The notes under the pieces: model-generated
The model's database searches: none
What the model saw: the letters and a program-made list of their open reading frames with translations, nothing else
Told to the model about the DNA's origin: nothing
Source of the DNA: Bugula neritina
Lineage: Eukaryota > Bryozoa > Gymnolaemata > Cheilostomatida > Bugulidae
Assembly (NCBI GenBank): GCA_964035545.1
Contig: OZ037770.1
Coordinates: forward strand, 7,578,527-7,642,526
Length of the DNA stretch: 64,000 nt
Direction of reading: 5' to 3'
Shown: positions 49,418-61,269 of the stretch, piece by piece
Layout: every line of letters begins with the position of its first letter
Numbering within the stretch: the first letter of the stretch is position 1
Position numbers and translations under genes: made by a program

Positions 49418-51800
49418 GCACTGCGAGCAACCAGGAGAAACTGTTGACCAATCTGTTAGGTCTCTAAATGACACAGCGGAGAGGTGTGATTTCTCCAATA
49501 GACTGAAGCAAATGAGGGATAGGATTGTGGTAGGGATCATGGTCACTAACTGCATCCGTAAAATGCAGAAAAAGAACATTGAAGATTTGACTGAAGAAGT
49601 TGGCATAAATATGGCCAGGCAGTTTGAGAAAGTTGACAAGAACATTAAAGACTTGATAGAAAGTCATAACCATGGAAGTACTAGTAGTACTTCAGTAGAT
49701 GCTGTCTCCAAAGTCACTTGTATTGGCATTCACGCAAACAAGTCTTAGAAGCACAACTCTAGGAGTAACAGTACTAGGCAAAATAATAATACTCCCTGTA
49801 GCTGATGTGGTTATGCTAACCACACAAGAGGGACATGCCTTGTTAGAGATTGCAAGTGTAAGCGCTGTGGTAAACTTGGACACTATGCAAGTTCAGCAAG
49901 TAGAAGAAGTGAACACTATATTTCCGGAGAGTAATGTAGGAGTGTGAACCAAGACTATTGCTGTAGACAAGCTTGACTATCCAGTTCACTTCAAACTGGT
50001 GCAGATGTTTTCATACTTCCTCAAATGCTATGTTCTAAGGTGCCATTAGTTGAGACTAAGAAACAGTTTGTAGGCCCAGTTAACCTTAGAATACAAGTTG
50101 TAGGACGTTTTAATGCTAAACTTTCTGTAGACAATGTTACTCACACTGAAACTATCTATGTTTTAAACCAAACAAAAGCCTAGCTAAATCGAAATGCCTG
50201 TGTTTAGCTAGGGTCAATTTCATGTACGAGTGATGTAGATTCTATTACTAATGTTACTGACAACTCTGTATTTTGTGGATAATTCCCGAAACTTTTTAGT
50301 GGCGTAGGTAAAATAAACCATACCGTAGGTATAGAGTTGCGTTCTGAGTGTAAACCATTTTCTATTAGCACCCCTCGTTTAGTCCCCTATCCTTTGTTAT
50401 TTGGTGTTAAGCAGGAGTTGAGTGATATGGTTGCAAAAGGAGTAATTTCTCTAGTCACTGAGCCCACAGACTGGTGTGCTCCCATGGTCGTAGTCTCCAA
50501 GGCTAATCAAAATGTGAGAATCTGAGTTGAATAAAGTTGTTTGTAAAGATGTACACCCCATAGCTCATGCTGAGTCAAGTCTCGCCAAGCTTGGTAATAT
50601 TAACTTTTTTATAAGCTAGAATGTTGACTACATTCATGTCTCCGTTTGGTAGAGTTGCTTTTACTCGTTCACCTTTTGAGTTGTTATCTAGTCCAGAATT
50701 TTACTGCAAAATTGTTTAACCGGTTTCGTAACGTGGACGGTGTTTGCATTTGGGATAAATCTTAAGAAGAACATGATAGTCCTGTCCGTGCTGTTTTGCG
50801 TAGGATGGCTGTTGCTGGTATAACTTTGAATGTTGAGAAATATAAGCTTTCTCGTAGCAGCATTAAGTTTTTTGGTCATGTGATATGTTCTTCTGTGGCA
50901 TTCATGCTAATCCCAAAGCAATTCAGAGTATAAAAATTGTTCACTTGGAATGGCGAATCAGTTTAGTAAGTTCCCCACAAAGTTAGGTGAATACAACGTC
51001 GTGTTGAACTCGCTCCCTATAGCCCTTAGCTTGAAACACTTATTCACACTGATTCTTCTCAATGTGATATAGGTGCTGCTTTGTTCCAATTTCAAGACAA
51101 TGGCAAGTTACGCCTAGTCTGTGCTGCTTCTCGTGCACTCAGTGAGACAGAGAAGAGGTATGCTACCATAAAGCAAGAAGCGTTAGCAATTGTTTTGGCT
51201 TGTGAGAAGTTTAGAAATTATATTGTTGGCTTTAGAGTGGTTAGTAAAATTGATCACAAACTATCAGTTCCCCTCTTGAATGATATTAAGCTTGACAGAA
51301 ATCCTGAACGTATTCAACGATTTAAAATGTGTCCAATGAGGTTCCAATATAAGGTAGAACACATTTCTGGAAAGAAAAATGTTATCGCAGATGCCCTCTC
51401 AGTGAGGCTGATGTTATGTTCATAGAAGAACTAGAGTGCTTCGCTGTGTCAACATTGTATAATACTGCCACTTCTACTCGCTTGAAAAAGTTGAAAGTTC
51501 AACAATAGAATGATGAAGTCGTATCTCGTGTCCTCCAATATATGAGGTCTGGTTGGCCCACAGAATTGCTTTCTCACGAAATTTGGTTGCACCTCTATTT
51601 TGAATGTAGATTTAGACTTCCTACAATTGATGATGGTTTAGTTGACAGTCGTATTGTCATTCCCAATGGCGAACATCCAGCTGTGCTTGACAAAATTCAT
51701 AGTGAACACTTAGGCATAATCAAATGTAGAGCTAGGGTTGTAGTCAGTCTGGTGGCCCAATATGTCACGACAAATTGCAGAGACGGTTCAGAAATGTGAA
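49418..51800 (+). pseudogene. Ty3/gypsy-type retrotransposon, fragment 2 (truncated both ends)
   Basis: It starts inside gag (CEQPGETVDQSVRSLND), then a zinc-knuckle pair at about 49790-49910, protease-like sequence 49975-50200, the beginning of reverse transcriptase 50337-50640, remnants 50640-50940 with the catalytic palm missing, RNase H 51030-51425 (TDSSQCDIGAALF, EHISGKKNVIADAL), and the integrase HHCC start 51542-51800, where it breaks off. The frame changes repeatedly. This family is different from fragment 1 (different gag and RNase H motifs). No LTR was found. Confidence 0.82.
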
Positions 51801-52005
51801 TCCTGAATCTTAAATTACAGCCATATTTTTAATTTTTTTCGACAGCAATAAGCGAAAAAACTTTTGCAAACAAAATTTAGTGCAATACTTTGACTAATTA
51901 ACAGAAACTGCATGGCATAACTTAAGCTGTAAAAATAACGTCTTTAAGCTGGATTAAACTAAGACATAGCAATTTTATGGGATTTTAAAAGCATACATAA
52001 CTTTT
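51801..52005. other. AT-rich junction between gypsy fragment 2 and LINE piece
   Basis: No coding signal. The integrase frame of fragment 2 ends at its left side. Confidence 0.5.
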
Positions 52006-52790
52006 TTGGTTTACCACCATAACATAACCTACTCAAATTCCAATGAATGGAGGGGGGGGGGGGGGTTTAAGTCAATACAGAATGTTTGGGATACGGAGAC
52101 TGTATCACAAAACTGGAAAGATGCAAGCATTGTCTCACTATTTAGGAAAGGTGATAAAAAAAAGTGTGGGAATTATTGGGGCATATTCCTTTTATTCATT
52201 GAAGGCAAGATTTTTTACCACATACTATTTAATCAGCTAAATATACATATTACCCCAAAGGTGTGATCGGAATCTCGATGTGGATTCAGAAGTGGAAGAA
52301 GTACATTAGACATGGTTTTCTGCTTGAAGCAAGTGCAAGAAAAATGCATTTGCAATACACAAAATAGGCCACACTACAAAATATTTTTTGACTTCAGTAA
52401 GGCACTTGACACTGTGTCTAGAGCAGACTTTTGGCAGGTCCTTAAAAAGGTTTGCTGTACAGAAAAATTCACCAGCATTATTGAAGCATCTCATACAGGC
52501 ATGCAAGCAAATGTAGCAATGATTATGCAGTAACAAATGGAGTCGAGCATGGTGTGTAGTAGTGCCAACACTTTCTCTACTTTACCTGTCAGCAATGCTT
52601 GAAGTTACCTTTGAAGACAGGGTATATGTAAAGCTAGAAAAAAGGCAGACTGGTATACCTCATTTCAAGTCTAAAACTGAAACCACTACTGAGTTAGTGG
52701 GAGACTTGCTATTTGCTGGCACAACTAAGCATTTTTTACCAAACAGAGAAACCAACCCTTCAGACTAGAGATTTATTAATAAAATCAGTA
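52006..52790 (+). pseudogene. RTE-like LINE reverse transcriptase fragment
   Basis: The frame 52006-52266 has DASIVSLFRKGDKKKCGNYW and ITPKV; the frame 52312-52533 has PHYKIFFDFSKALDTVSRA (reverse transcriptase motif A) and EKFTSIIEASHTGMQA; the frame 52562-52768 has LYLSAMLEVTFED and LVGDLLFAGTT, where LLFADD is expected, so the catalytic Asp pair is lost. A run of 14 G at 52052-52065 lies at the start. Stops and frameshifts make it dead. The 3' LINE piece inside element 1 (11.9-12.3 kb) is plausibly from the same family. Confidence 0.8.
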
Positions 52791-53520
52791 CCAAGAGTCA
52801 CTTAAACTAGTTTTCCGCACAATAGAATTCTAATCTAATCATCTTTTCAAGTGACTTTGTTTATTATTCAATAGTAACACCTGGTGTCATTGCGATTGAT
52901 CAAACTAGTGATTCCAAGGTATTATTCAACAAGGCCTGAGTTTTGGTTCAACAAATTTTTACCACATTGTCGCCAAAATGACTAATCGGACACTACATTG
53001 CAAAAATGATAATGATAAAGTTTATGAGATTACCAGTTACAGCCACATTCATAGTTATACAATATTTAATCATTGCTGTATTTGTCACAGAGCATCAATA
53101 TGACTAATCGCATTACTTAAAATTAGGGAGTTCGTGTTGCAATATAAAAATCAATGAGTGTGGGTATCATTTTGGGAGCATCAGTTTAACTGCCTGCAGC
53201 ATTTCTTATGTGTTGATTCAATTTTAGATTGCTTGCATACAATTGAAACAAATTCAGTGGGTCAGTGCTTGTTTAAATTAGGAGCTGCATATAATTTTGA
53301 TAGGCTATTGATATTATGGCTGATAGGTTGCATACTGAGCCAGATAGTATTGCTCAACTCCACTTTAAACTTAAATGCAATGTCTGCCCTAATCAAACTA
53401 AAACAACCTAATGCTAACAAGTCTCAGCTTCATTGAACATTTCCATTGCCATATAAACATTTCCAACTGATTTACAAGATGAGGATTAAGGCTATATGCT
53501 GTTGTGATGAACAGTGAAAT
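52791..53520. other. Unassigned stretch between LINE and gypsy pieces
   Basis: A 92-codon ORF (53158-53436) has no recognisable domain. A possible spacer from the flanking elements. Confidence 0.4.
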
Positions 53521-53539
53521 TAATTTTATTTAAATGTTT

Positions 53540-54300
53540 AGGCCAAGCACTTAACTACATCACCTTCAAAAACTAACATTTTAAAAAAGCCTTATCACAT
53601 GCCAACATGAGAAAAAAAGATTAAAAGACAAGCCCAAAAGCTAAAAGCACAAGGCCTTATCCATGAAGTTTATGGTGCATGGAACTTGCATGTAGTGTTA
53701 GAACAAAAAATATGCAGACTGGAGGTTTTAAATTTACTATTGCAAGCTAAATTACGACACCCACAAAATCCATATTTCCCTTGTATAGATGATCGGCTGA
53801 ATACATTAAAAAGCAGCAAATATTTCAGCACCTCATTTAACCAATGGTTATGTACAAATAAAACTGAAGAAAACAACAGAGTAGAACGCATCATTCCTAA
53901 CAGGTTCTTGATTGTAAGAATAGTAAGTCTTTATTTTCGGATTGACCACAACCACAACTACATTCAATTGGTTGATGGAAACTGTTCTGAGAGTTACATT
54001 GGCAAAAACTTTTTATATGTTTAGATGCCATTATAGCTTGTTGAAAAATATGTACTTATCGAAAAAAATAGCAGAGGTTTTCCAGCAATTAACAGTGGCC
54101 AGCTTTGAGCTGAAGCCCAAGAATTACACCTTGCTTTCAAAACAAGTCCATTATTCAGAGCACATGGTCAGTCAAAAAGGCATATCAAGAGTAACAAGTG
54201 AAAAAAGTACGGGAGTGTCCCAGCCACAAGACAAGACAGACATTAAAGCATTCCTCAACACATGTAAAGACTTGTCAATCCATTCCGCAAGTTGACAGGA
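53540..54300 (+). pseudogene. Ty3/gypsy-type reverse transcriptase fragment 3
   Basis: Successive plus-strand frames give a KAQGLIHEVYGAW-like start, YFPCIDDRLNTLKSSKYFST (entry to the palm, normally followed by LDLASGYWQ), and later KKIAEVFQQLTVASFELKPK, HYSEHMVSQKGI and DIKAFLNTCKDL, which follow the order of gypsy reverse transcriptase. The catalytic YLDD block is damaged (decayed between 53940 and 54060). It is a third family or a divergent copy. Confidence 0.72.
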
Positions 54301-54960
54301 TCTGAGTCAGCTGTGTTCTAAGAATTTCAATGGCATAAAAATGCCAAATAGCTGTCAAAAAAGCTCAAACCTGGTCAAAACTCCTATTTGTTATACCTCA
54401 ACTATGCTATGGAATTCATACTCAATATTGGGGTCAATCACGTTGGTACTCTAAGCCTTCCTAGCCAAGTCACTACACACAACTTGGGATTTGTTGCTTC
54501 TACAAAGATTGAATGGGATTAGAGCTACAACACACAACAACACAAAAGAAGCACGAAAGGTTGTAAAGCTGGGTAGAGAAGTGAAATTGCCGGCAGATTT
54601 ATAGTTTTCACAACAAGATCTACATGAGCTGCTGATTGAAATTTTTTGGAAGAGCACAGAGATGGATGCAGCAAAAGATGGAAATGACTGAACCTGATGA
54701 AAAAACAGACTGCATTAGAATGAAGTGAGCGTGGTTTAAATGTTATCAAAACCGAGAAGGGTACCAAGAAAACCCCCAAATTTGTGGGGCTTTATACCAT
54801 GACCAAAGTGTTACTTTTACAGGATTACATGGGAAAAGTTGGCAGTTGGATCTTGCAGAAAGAAGTTGTATTTTCAATGCTTTCTGTAGTCTAGTACTTA
54901 GCTTTAATGCCTTTACTGCTGACATTGTGACGTAGCTATTGTAGCCTGTGTTTATGCTAG
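54301..54960 (+). pseudogene. Possible continuation of gypsy fragment 3
   Basis: Short frames with KEARKVVKLGREVKLPADL might be the linker between RNase H and integrase. The assignment rests on position and is weak. Confidence 0.3.
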
Positions 54961-54969
54961 TTTATAATC

Positions 54970-55560
54970 ACCCTTATCTACAAGCCAACAAGATTGAAAG
55001 GCCTTGAGCGTATTATGGATTATCAAGCTCTGTTGAATATTAAAAACATCATGACTCAACATCAGCTGAAGGAAATGTGGAACAATAACTACAAACTCGC
55101 AGTAAAGGTTATTGATCCGAGACTTCATAGATCTAAAAAGGGGCGAACATAGTTTCAATTGTCAGTAATAAAAAGGCTATCCGAAAAATGTTCAAAGATT
55201 GCTTAAAACTTTGGATTGGGTATCTAAACATTAATTTGCAGATTTAGAAACTCACTAAAGAACTTGCCATCAAATATATAAGACGATGACCACTTTATCA
55301 ATAACTTTCTGAGTCAATGTCCCTCTGGAATATATCGAACCATCAAATATAGAGGGGCATGGGGCAGAGATAGCTTCTTGCGACATCTTGTATGCGACAT
55401 ATTGAGCATCTATTTTAAATAATCAAACAGAGTTTTGAGTTTCGACTTTTTTTCTTCCATTTTTGTTCATGCCTACTTATATTATAGCCAGTATTTACAC
55501 TGAATTTCGCTACGTGTTGTCATGACTGTCATATGCAATAAATCAATCAATCAATCAATA
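54970..55560 (+). mobile_element. Retroelement 3' end with (ATCA)n tail
   Basis: Short coding-like pieces (LPSNIQDDDHFINNFLSQCP, GAWGRDSFLRHLVC) are followed by an untranslated stretch and a terminal AATAAATCAATCAATCAATCA at about 55539-55559. Such short tandem tails end many LINEs. I cannot name the family. Confidence 0.4.
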
Positions 55561-56180
55561 GTAGATACAACAATAAACATGGGAGAACAACAAAACCTAT
55601 GTAGAAGCAATAAACACTGATCATAAAGCTTATCTATGAAACTGAAGCATGTTCCTGCTTTGTGAAAAAGATAACTCCTATCTCCATTCCCGTAACCACC
55701 AGGATATGAAAAAAACCTTGTAATACTATCAATAAACAGGCCTGCTAAAATGTCACCACTTGTGGTAACGGAGAAAAGCATGCCTGATATTGAGTGTAAT
55801 GACATGAAACCGCCTGCCAAACGAGACAAAAATGAAAAAATGCAGCGCTTCTGCCTAGCCCAAGCATTGAAAAATCAACTAAAGAAGAGACTCTAACTGT
55901 AAAATCCCATGAAGTGGTTACTGTGACTAAAAAGTCAAGACCTCATAATGCAGAAACAACCTTTGATGATACTTATTGAGACCAACTTCACAAAAACATA
56001 AATTTGTGCAATTTAGAGACAAAAGGACAAGCAGCTGCAAAGCTATATAGCAAGACACCTAGAACTGGCAACCCCCATAGGATAATTGTGACATACTTTT
56101 ATACATTGGCATAGGCCACGCTAAGTGAACCCGTAAAACAAGGTGGGATGTTGTAAAAAATATCACTTGAATTATAGAAG
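55561..56180. other. Unassigned decayed sequence
   Basis: The minus-strand 92-codon ORF and the plus-strand frame are both free of recognisable domains. A plus-strand NDMKPPAKRDKNEKMQRF-like stretch is coding-like but unidentified. Confidence 0.35.
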
Positions 56181-56189
56181 AAAACATGT

Positions 56190-56600
56190 AGCATTTCAAG
56201 AAAGGCTGTGTAGTGTGGGGTGGACTTTGTAGTAGAATGAAGCTATTGGTTAACGCCAAAGACGGGGCCACTAATACAGGGCGGCCATCTTGGGTTTAAC
56301 ACGCAAATAACACAGATGCACCAGAGCAACAAAACTAGACTTGCCAGATAATTCACACATTTCATTACTTGGTGTCAGAAGGATGGACAGTCATAGTAAT
56401 ATTAGTGACATGTGAAAGTTCACTTGCGTGTTGAAAATCAGAATGTGAAGCAGCTTTGGCAGAAGGCTCTTGAACTAGAGCTGAGAAAATTGTTCAACGA
56501 TTTAATATTTTTAATGATACTCTGTCGACTGATTGGAAGGTGTTTCAAATTGCGCTGATTGGACCACATTGTGTGTCTACAGTTGATTTGGTTTTGATGA
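56190..56600 (+). pseudogene. Gypsy-type LTR end, primer-binding-like site and gag start (fragment 4)
   Basis: ttacttggtgtcagaagg at about 56369-56386 resembles the TGGTGTCAGAAG primer-binding word that follows the 5' LTR in many marine gypsy elements. A short decayed gag-like stretch follows and breaks off near 56600. The left LTR limit is not visible. Confidence 0.5.
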
Positions 56601-58860
56601 GTCGGTAGACACTCAACTCTGGCTAATCAAAACCAACTGCATTTTAGTACAATTTTCGTTTCACTTTATGAATAAAACTGTCACTACCAACAAGACTTTT
56701 AATTTGTGAACATCAAAAAAAAATCCTGTTTTAATGATGAATCAGCTTAATATTGCCCTGTTTAAGGGATGGTTATTAGTATTACTGTTAAATGATTAAT
56801 AATTACTGGTCCATTTTTATTCAACTCAGTACTATATTTAATTATTAACCAAAACTATTGGTATTAAAGTTCATTAACTTTATCACCATTAGATAATTAG
56901 TAGAAGTAGGTACTACTGTTCGTTCTAATAATAGCATAGTGATCTTAGTATGTAAATGTATAGGTTAAATTGCTTATCACTGACTAGCCTACTCTTGACC
57001 CGCCTCCTGCTGATCGTTTGCCCAGTAGCATGAATGATGCTTCTACTTCCACAGCGGCTAGCGGAGCAATAAATGTGTTAAGATCAACTTTCTTTTAGTT
57101 CCAGCAGCAATGTTTCAAAATCTATGATTGTGGCAGCCACTATACTACCCATAACAAATTCATCTCTTTTTTAGAGTAAGTTCTTGAAAAAACCACTTAC
57201 CACTACAAACCTCATTCTACCTCCATTCTGACTGACACCCCGGTAAAGCAAAGACTCCTGAACATGGCTGTAGAAAGAACATGGCATATGACAAGAAAGC
57301 TCCCAAAGAAGGAAAGGTGTAGCGTCTTGATCATTCCTTATTATAATTATTACACAATACTACATTGTCTCAATGTTTGCTCAATCTATTCAAATCATCG
57401 CTTGCAGTGGCACAGGACAATTCATCACCATTCACCCATATACTCATTTAGCTACTCACTTAGCTACTCCTTAGCCACAGCTTATTTAAACCACAAATAG
57501 CTTTGTACTCACTATTACAATGCAATGATTCTTGCTACCAGAATAGCTGTCAGCTTTTTATAGCTTGTAGCCAGAAATTATAGCAGCTGAGTTGTTTTAT
57601 GCCTTCATGCCAGTCTGATGCTTTTCTCCACTGACTGTTGTAGTTCTCACTAGTCATTTTTGATTTTGTACATGATACATGTAGATATTTAAACTTTCAC
57701 TATTACAATCTTATATATTTGATTCTAACTCTCCTCAGGATGGGTAATAGAAGTATGTTGAACATTGTTATGCAACAATTTTGTAATGTTTTATGTTTCA
57801 TTTTTCTTGTCATCAATGTCTCTATTATCAAATTGTGTTATTGTAGTTTCACGTTGGTTACCAGTTGGCATTGATAAACATCAGCAAAACTCCAGCAGTG
57901 CAACCTGTTATTAATAAACTGGGGTAGAATTACGAAAGGTAAGCACATATATTAACTAACAGAACAAAATTGTGTAATAACATGCAGCAAGTTATTTACT
58001 TTTATGTTTGTTCTGTGCAATAATCAGTGTGAAAATCGGCATTGATATGCTTTTGATGGCGAAATTTACTATTGTAGGCAAAGGCAAATTAAATACTATC
58101 AAAGCAGCTTAGCAATGAAACTGATGAAGAGGAGAAATATTAGCTTGCAAAAGCACACCAGACAGACAGTGATGACTGCATAAGTAAAAATAGAAATAAT
58201 TGTCTCCTAGATGACATTCCTATTCGCGCTTCCAGTTTGAATGCTGGAGATTACATCTTAGCTGCGATCCATCGAAAAAATTTCACTCGGAATTTTGTAG
58301 CACAAGCTGCTAAAAAACTGTCTGATGATAATTCCTGTGAAGTGGAGTTCAAGCTCAAAAATAAAAGAAAAACTTTTTAGCTCCAAATAAATTATTGATA
58401 ATAGCACAGCAGAAATGAGTGATGCGTGTTTGATTTTGCCGTACCTTTTATCTCTGGTGGCACAAACTGTATAGCTAAAACATGAATTTTGCTGCGGACT
58501 TGAAAAAGTATTTTTAATTATTTGTGTATTAAATAAAAATCAGATGTAACCAAATCAGAGAAGTTTTGATACATTTGTTGTGTCCCACCCAGTGGCCCAT
58601 TGTACCCGGTACCAGTATCTTAGTCATAAAAAATTTCATTAATCTGAAGGTAGTGAAAGAGAAGGAAATAACAAACTAATAACTACAATAAGCAACTGGT
58701 GTAACATTTATACTAGAGATTACTGAATTATTAAGTTGAAAACAGACAAATGAAAGTAAACAATTTGAAATTCAGCCCATTGCGCCACAGGTATAGCTGA
58801 TGCTGTGTTATAATGTACTCGCTACCTTGTTGCGGTTCTACTAGGTCAACGTTGCTTTTA
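56601..58860. other. AT-rich stretch with a possible small coding remnant
   Basis: Mostly non-coding. At 58200-58380 the plus frame LNAGDYILAAIHRKNFTRNF + VAQAAKKLSDDNSCEVEF resembles a 'GDFVLVKF...Y.GxVxE...VxFL' segment seen in several invertebrate mobile-element-associated proteins (from memory, weak). The ORF 57264-57500 has no recognisable domain. Confidence 0.35.
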
Positions 58861-58869
58861 GTTCAATAA

Positions 58870-59480
58870 AGTTAGTCACCATATCAAGTACTACTTGCTC
58901 GTGTTAATTTTATAGCAATTTATAATCTACTGCATCCACAGCCATAATATTACATAGTGGCCAGTACGCGTTGCTGAAACCAAGATAAAGTAATTATATT
59001 TTACGTAATTAAAGTGAATTTGTTTGTGATGGTAAAGATCACCACCTTCCTCCTTAAGAATTTGACTTTGATCCTTCTGGCTGGGCAAAAGGGCTTGCTT
59101 GCTGAAGCTGTCATAGGACTTTGTCACAGCTTGATCATGAAGAACAACTACAGGTTGACAGCTTTATATATTGGATTGGAAATAAAAGTGAAAGCTTCTT
59201 TAATGATTTAGCTTTGTCAGATGAAGAAGCCAAAAATTATCAGAAAGCATCTGAAGCTTTCCAAAAGTATTTTTCCCCACATAAGTACATGATCTATGAA
59301 AGAGTACGTTTCTTTAGGCAATGCAAGCAATCCAGAGAAACTGTTGAACAGACACTAACTGTAGTCGTAAGATGCAGAAGATGCAAGTTCAAGACTTAAC
59401 TAAAGAAGTTGCCATAAAGATGGCTAGGCAGTTTGAGAAAAACATTAGACATAACAGATAGTCATAGTAGTACTAGTACA
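58870..59480 (+). pseudogene. Gypsy-type gag fragment 5
   Basis: Frames from about 59029 show FDFDPSGWAKxxA, then LDHEEQLQVDSFIYWIGNKS, KNYQKASEAFQKYFSPHKY and ERVRFFRQCKQSRETVEQ, the usual gag arrangement of marine gypsy elements. The word ETVEQ parallels ETVDQ at 49430 in fragment 2, so the two may be relatives. It breaks up after 59400 without a zinc knuckle. Confidence 0.72.
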
Positions 59481-59620
59481 ACTTCAGTTGATGCTATCTA
59501 AAAAGTCACTAGTAGTAGTAATACAAACAGCAAGTTCCATTAATCCACCGGTAGAACGGTCACTTTACTCACAGTAAGCACGCTGCCCAGTCTTTTCGTA
59601 TTCAGCTGCTGTTATAACTG

Positions 59621-60855
59621 TTGCCAGTTGAACACTTAACTACTTCCAACTCTCTAAGTATAGCCTCAAATGCTACAGGCAAGTTATGTAGATTAAATAT
59701 TACTCCTTCTACTAATCTAGTTTCAGTACAGTCTGACTCTATCAATCAGATAGAGTTAGACTTACTGGAAACTGCTGTAGTTGCCGATGGCAGTGAGAGT
59801 TTTGAGATCTCAGACAATCTTCTGGAACAAAAGATGGAATCATTACTTTTCAGTCTGGGCATCCGCCGTTATTCCAGTGAGTTTCTTACAAGGAGGTAGA
59901 TGACTTTCAGACCGGTAAAGGTCAGAAGTCTGTACAATTAGGTATTAAAGATCATAATATATCTACTCCTATTTCTACTCTCGTTATAGATGGCACTCAA
60001 CTCTCACCAATCATACATTGGGATAATGAAAACCCCCCACATACCTGGCAGATGGACATAGAATCACAGCCCGGTGAATCTCTAGCCCGGTCTCTTGTCT
60101 CCAAGCATGCAGATTATGATCTACGCCCGAACTTACCCAGTTAGCTATCGAGTTGACCAGACTAGATCCATCCTAGCACACATACTCTGATTGTCACCAA
60201 GCTTGGAGGATCTGACAATGTCTCATGTGATCAGTGCCAACATCAGTTCACTACACAGAAGAGACTCAAGGTTCACATCCAATAAAGCTAAAACCGCCAT
60301 TATGTCCTCAGACACCAGCACACGAAATACTTAATGGGACAGCTATTTCAAGTAGATAGCCAAGATCGCAGTATGTGGGCCAGACTGCATATTGGGTTGC
60401 CTGCCCCTTCGACCAATCCTAGACTTGAGACAGTCCGGGCATGAAAAGGATGGACAGAAGAAAACAGCAGCCGAGCCACCCAGTGGTGATATTCGCGCGG
60501 TAATAAACCATGTAGACACTGATGATGCCCATCAATCTTTACATCTACTCGATCCTCCTCAAAAGCAAACAAGATAAATCGGAAGGCATTGCCATCTCCG
60601 GCACCAGGTACTTCGGCGAAGCTGAACCCGAAGCATCGTGTAAAAAAACTAAAGCGGCAGCTGAGCCAGCTCACACCACAACTGTTAGCAGCTACCAACG
60701 AAATCAAAATATTAAAAATGCCATGGTTGTACAGAAGAGGAAGGCCCGGCAATCGATGTGATAATTCTAAAAATAGGCATGATCTATTAGATAACTATGA
60801 GCCTGTAGCCGTAGAGCAAAATATAGTTATAGTAATGGCCTATAATCATGAATAA
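59621..60855 (+). pseudogene. Unidentified decayed coding region with one C2H2-like motif
   Basis: Plus-strand frames carry readable stretches (IKDHNISTPISTLVIDGTQL, WQMDIESQPGESLARSLVSK, CDQCQHQFTTQKRLKVHIQ, KRQLSQLTPQLLAATNEIKI). The C-x2-C-x12-H spacing near 60223-60285 is like a single zinc finger, as found at the N-terminus of some LINE proteins, but the second His is not in frame. Frames change several times. The family is not recognised. Confidence 0.4.
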
Positions 60856-60894
60856 TTAATATTATAATGAAACAAGTTTCACATTTTGATTTTC

Positions 60895-61265
60895 AATGAA
60901 ATGAGTTTATCAGTATCATATACTTATAGTAATACTAATACTAATAGTAATACTAATTCATTTACAGACTACAGTTAGTGTCACTGTATTAGATTAGTAT
61001 TACTAATAATAATATTAATATATTATTAGTATTACTATTAGTATTACAAGATGAGTATTACTATTAGTATAGCTATAAGTGTATAACTATAAGTGTTAAT
61101 ATTTACATTAGACTTAAAGTTAGTTTAATTATTACTATTAAATACTATTATTATAGTATTGGTATTAGTACTTCGAGTACTAGGTCTAGTCAATGTCATA
61201 GCGGTAGAGTAGTAGTACCTGTACTAGTACTAGTAGTAGTCTAGTAGTACACTAGTACTAACTCA
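60895..61265. repeat. TAGTATTAC-type microsatellite next to LINE 3' end
   Basis: Imperfect runs of taatactaatagtaatac and, further right, tagtagtactagtac. They lie just beyond the 3' untranslated part of the minus-strand LINE and could be its tail or older simple repeat. Confidence 0.7.
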
Positions 61266-61269
61266 CCTC

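Noticed and set aside
45716-51800. A functional, currently mobile LTR retrotransposon
   Set aside because: Multiple stops, frameshifts, a changed protease residue, a missing palm, and no LTR pair.
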